Source: Actinomadura atramentaria DSM 43919
GTDB taxonomy: Bacteria; Actinomycetota; Actinomycetes; Streptosporangiales; Streptosporangiaceae
DNA length: 64,000 nucleotides
Direction of reading: 5' to 3'
Assembly (NCBI RefSeq): GCF_000381885.1
Contig: NZ_KB907219.1
Span: 124,001 to 188,000 of the forward strand
The position numbers and the translations under genes were made by a program. This document shows, one piece after another, positions 63,583 through 64,000 of the stretch (within the stretch, counting starts at the first letter, position 1; each line of letters starts with the position of its first letter). Under the pieces are notes generated by a model that searched no databases, was not told where the DNA came from, and saw only the letters and a program-made list of their open reading frames with translations.

Positions 63583-64000
63583 GTGTCCATGCCGTTCTAC
63601 GTGTCGCCCGAACAGCAGATGAAGGACAAGGCGGATTACGCGCGGAAGGGGATCGCGCGGGGCCGCAGTGTGGTGGTGCTGCAGTACGCGGACGGGATTC
63701 TGTTCGTGGCGGACAATCCGTCGCGCGCGCTGCACAAGATCAGTGAGATTTACGACCGGATCGCGTTCGCGGCGGTGGGGAAGTACAACGAGTTCGAGAA
63801 CCTGCGGCTCGGCGGTGTGCGGTACGCGGATGTGAACGGGTACCAGTACGACCGGCGGGATGTGACGGCGCGGGGTCTGGCGAACGTGTACGCGCAGTCT
63901 CTGGGGACGATTTTCACGGAGACGAACAAGCCGTACGAGGTGGAGCTGGTGGTCGCGGAGGTCGGTGAGGATGCCGAGACGGACCAGATCTACCGGTTGA
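63583..64000 (+). CDS. prcA: 20S proteasome alpha subunit PrcA (3' truncated by the window)
   Basis: The first 139 codons of the outer-ring subunit. The start VSMPFYVSPEQQMKDKADYA, ARKGIARGRSVVVLQY, LFVADNPSRALHKISEIYDR and GYQYDRRDVTARGLANVYAQ match PrcA closely. The N-terminal segment forms the gate that Mpa opens. The GTG at 63583 has AGAAGGGA upstream; ATG at 63589 is two codons later. The reading frame is open at the right edge. Confidence 0.95.
   Translation, partial: MSMPFYVSPEQQMKDKADYARKGIARGRSVVVLQYADGILFVADNPSRALHKISEIYDRIAFAAVGKYNEFENLRLGGVRYADVNGYQYDRRDVTARGLANVYAQSLGTIFTETNKPYEVELVVAEVGEDAETDQIYRL

Overview
The window is very GC-rich DNA from a filamentous-type actinobacterium. 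It encodes a Pup-proteasome locus (ARC/Mpa ATPase, Dop, Pup, PrcB, PrcA), the mycothiol ligase MshC, MabA/InhA-type fatty acid synthesis enzymes, a fused isobutyryl-CoA mutase and a 6C-type small RNA. An endonuclease VII gene inside the proteasome locus, together with overall protein similarity, suggests Streptosporangiales such as Actinomadura or another Thermomonosporaceae; that placement is inference. Genes are dense and many are translationally coupled. Several have a -10-like hexamer 6-9 bases before the start codon and no ribosome binding site, which suggests leaderless mRNAs.

Layout. 1-6200: end of a probable selB, rtcB RNA ligase, a DUF1963 protein, moaA-mobA-DUF6457 (molybdenum cofactor) and a DHA2 drug exporter. 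6200-12000: a MarR regulator divergent from icmF with overlapping promoters and one palindromic operator, a BtuF-like protein coupled to icmF, and a convergent acyl-CoA dehydrogenase. 12000-12880: no protein gene; two inverted copies of a dispersed repeat (a third copy is at 4.3 kb) and a 6C-like sRNA. 12880-19060: DUF3099, dodecin, the tldD/tldE protease pair, fabG-fabI and a wall-type secreted protein. 19260-25780: a RecD2-like protein with decayed helicase motifs, an aldo/keto reductase, a membrane protein, the conserved trio histidine phosphatase-DUF3090-SCO1664, and a TANGO2-like protein.

25860-31840 is a first Opp/Dpp peptide transporter (SBP-D-F-C-B). 31936-41370 holds mshC, an MpaB-family oxygenase, a SpoU methyltransferase, a PAC2 protein, a universal stress protein, metH, a HAD phosphatase and a small membrane protein. 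41848-48053 is a second peptide transporter in a different order (C-SBP-B-D-F). In both operons the binding-protein gene is followed by a strong intergenic hairpin. 48200-53720 (minus strand) carries a MacB/FtsX-like ABC system with a NarL-type two-component system. 53817-57019: a RecB-family nuclease, an M50 site-2 protease with CBS domains, and TrmI tRNA methyltransferase.

57381-64000 is the Pup-proteasome locus: ARC/Mpa unfoldase, Dop deamidase/depupylase, Pup ending in Gly-Gly-Gln, a protein with duplicated zinc knuckles and duplicated endonuclease VII domains, PrcB with its propeptide, and the start of PrcA, cut by the window edge. PafA is not in the window. Dop would convert the Pup C-terminal Gln to Glu, Mpa would unfold pupylated proteins, and PrcBA would degrade them; the job of the nuclease in that locus is unknown. 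The best leads are the nuclease insertion, the 6C RNA with its neighbouring repeats, the face-to-face marR/icmF promoters, and the apparently dead RecD2-like protein.
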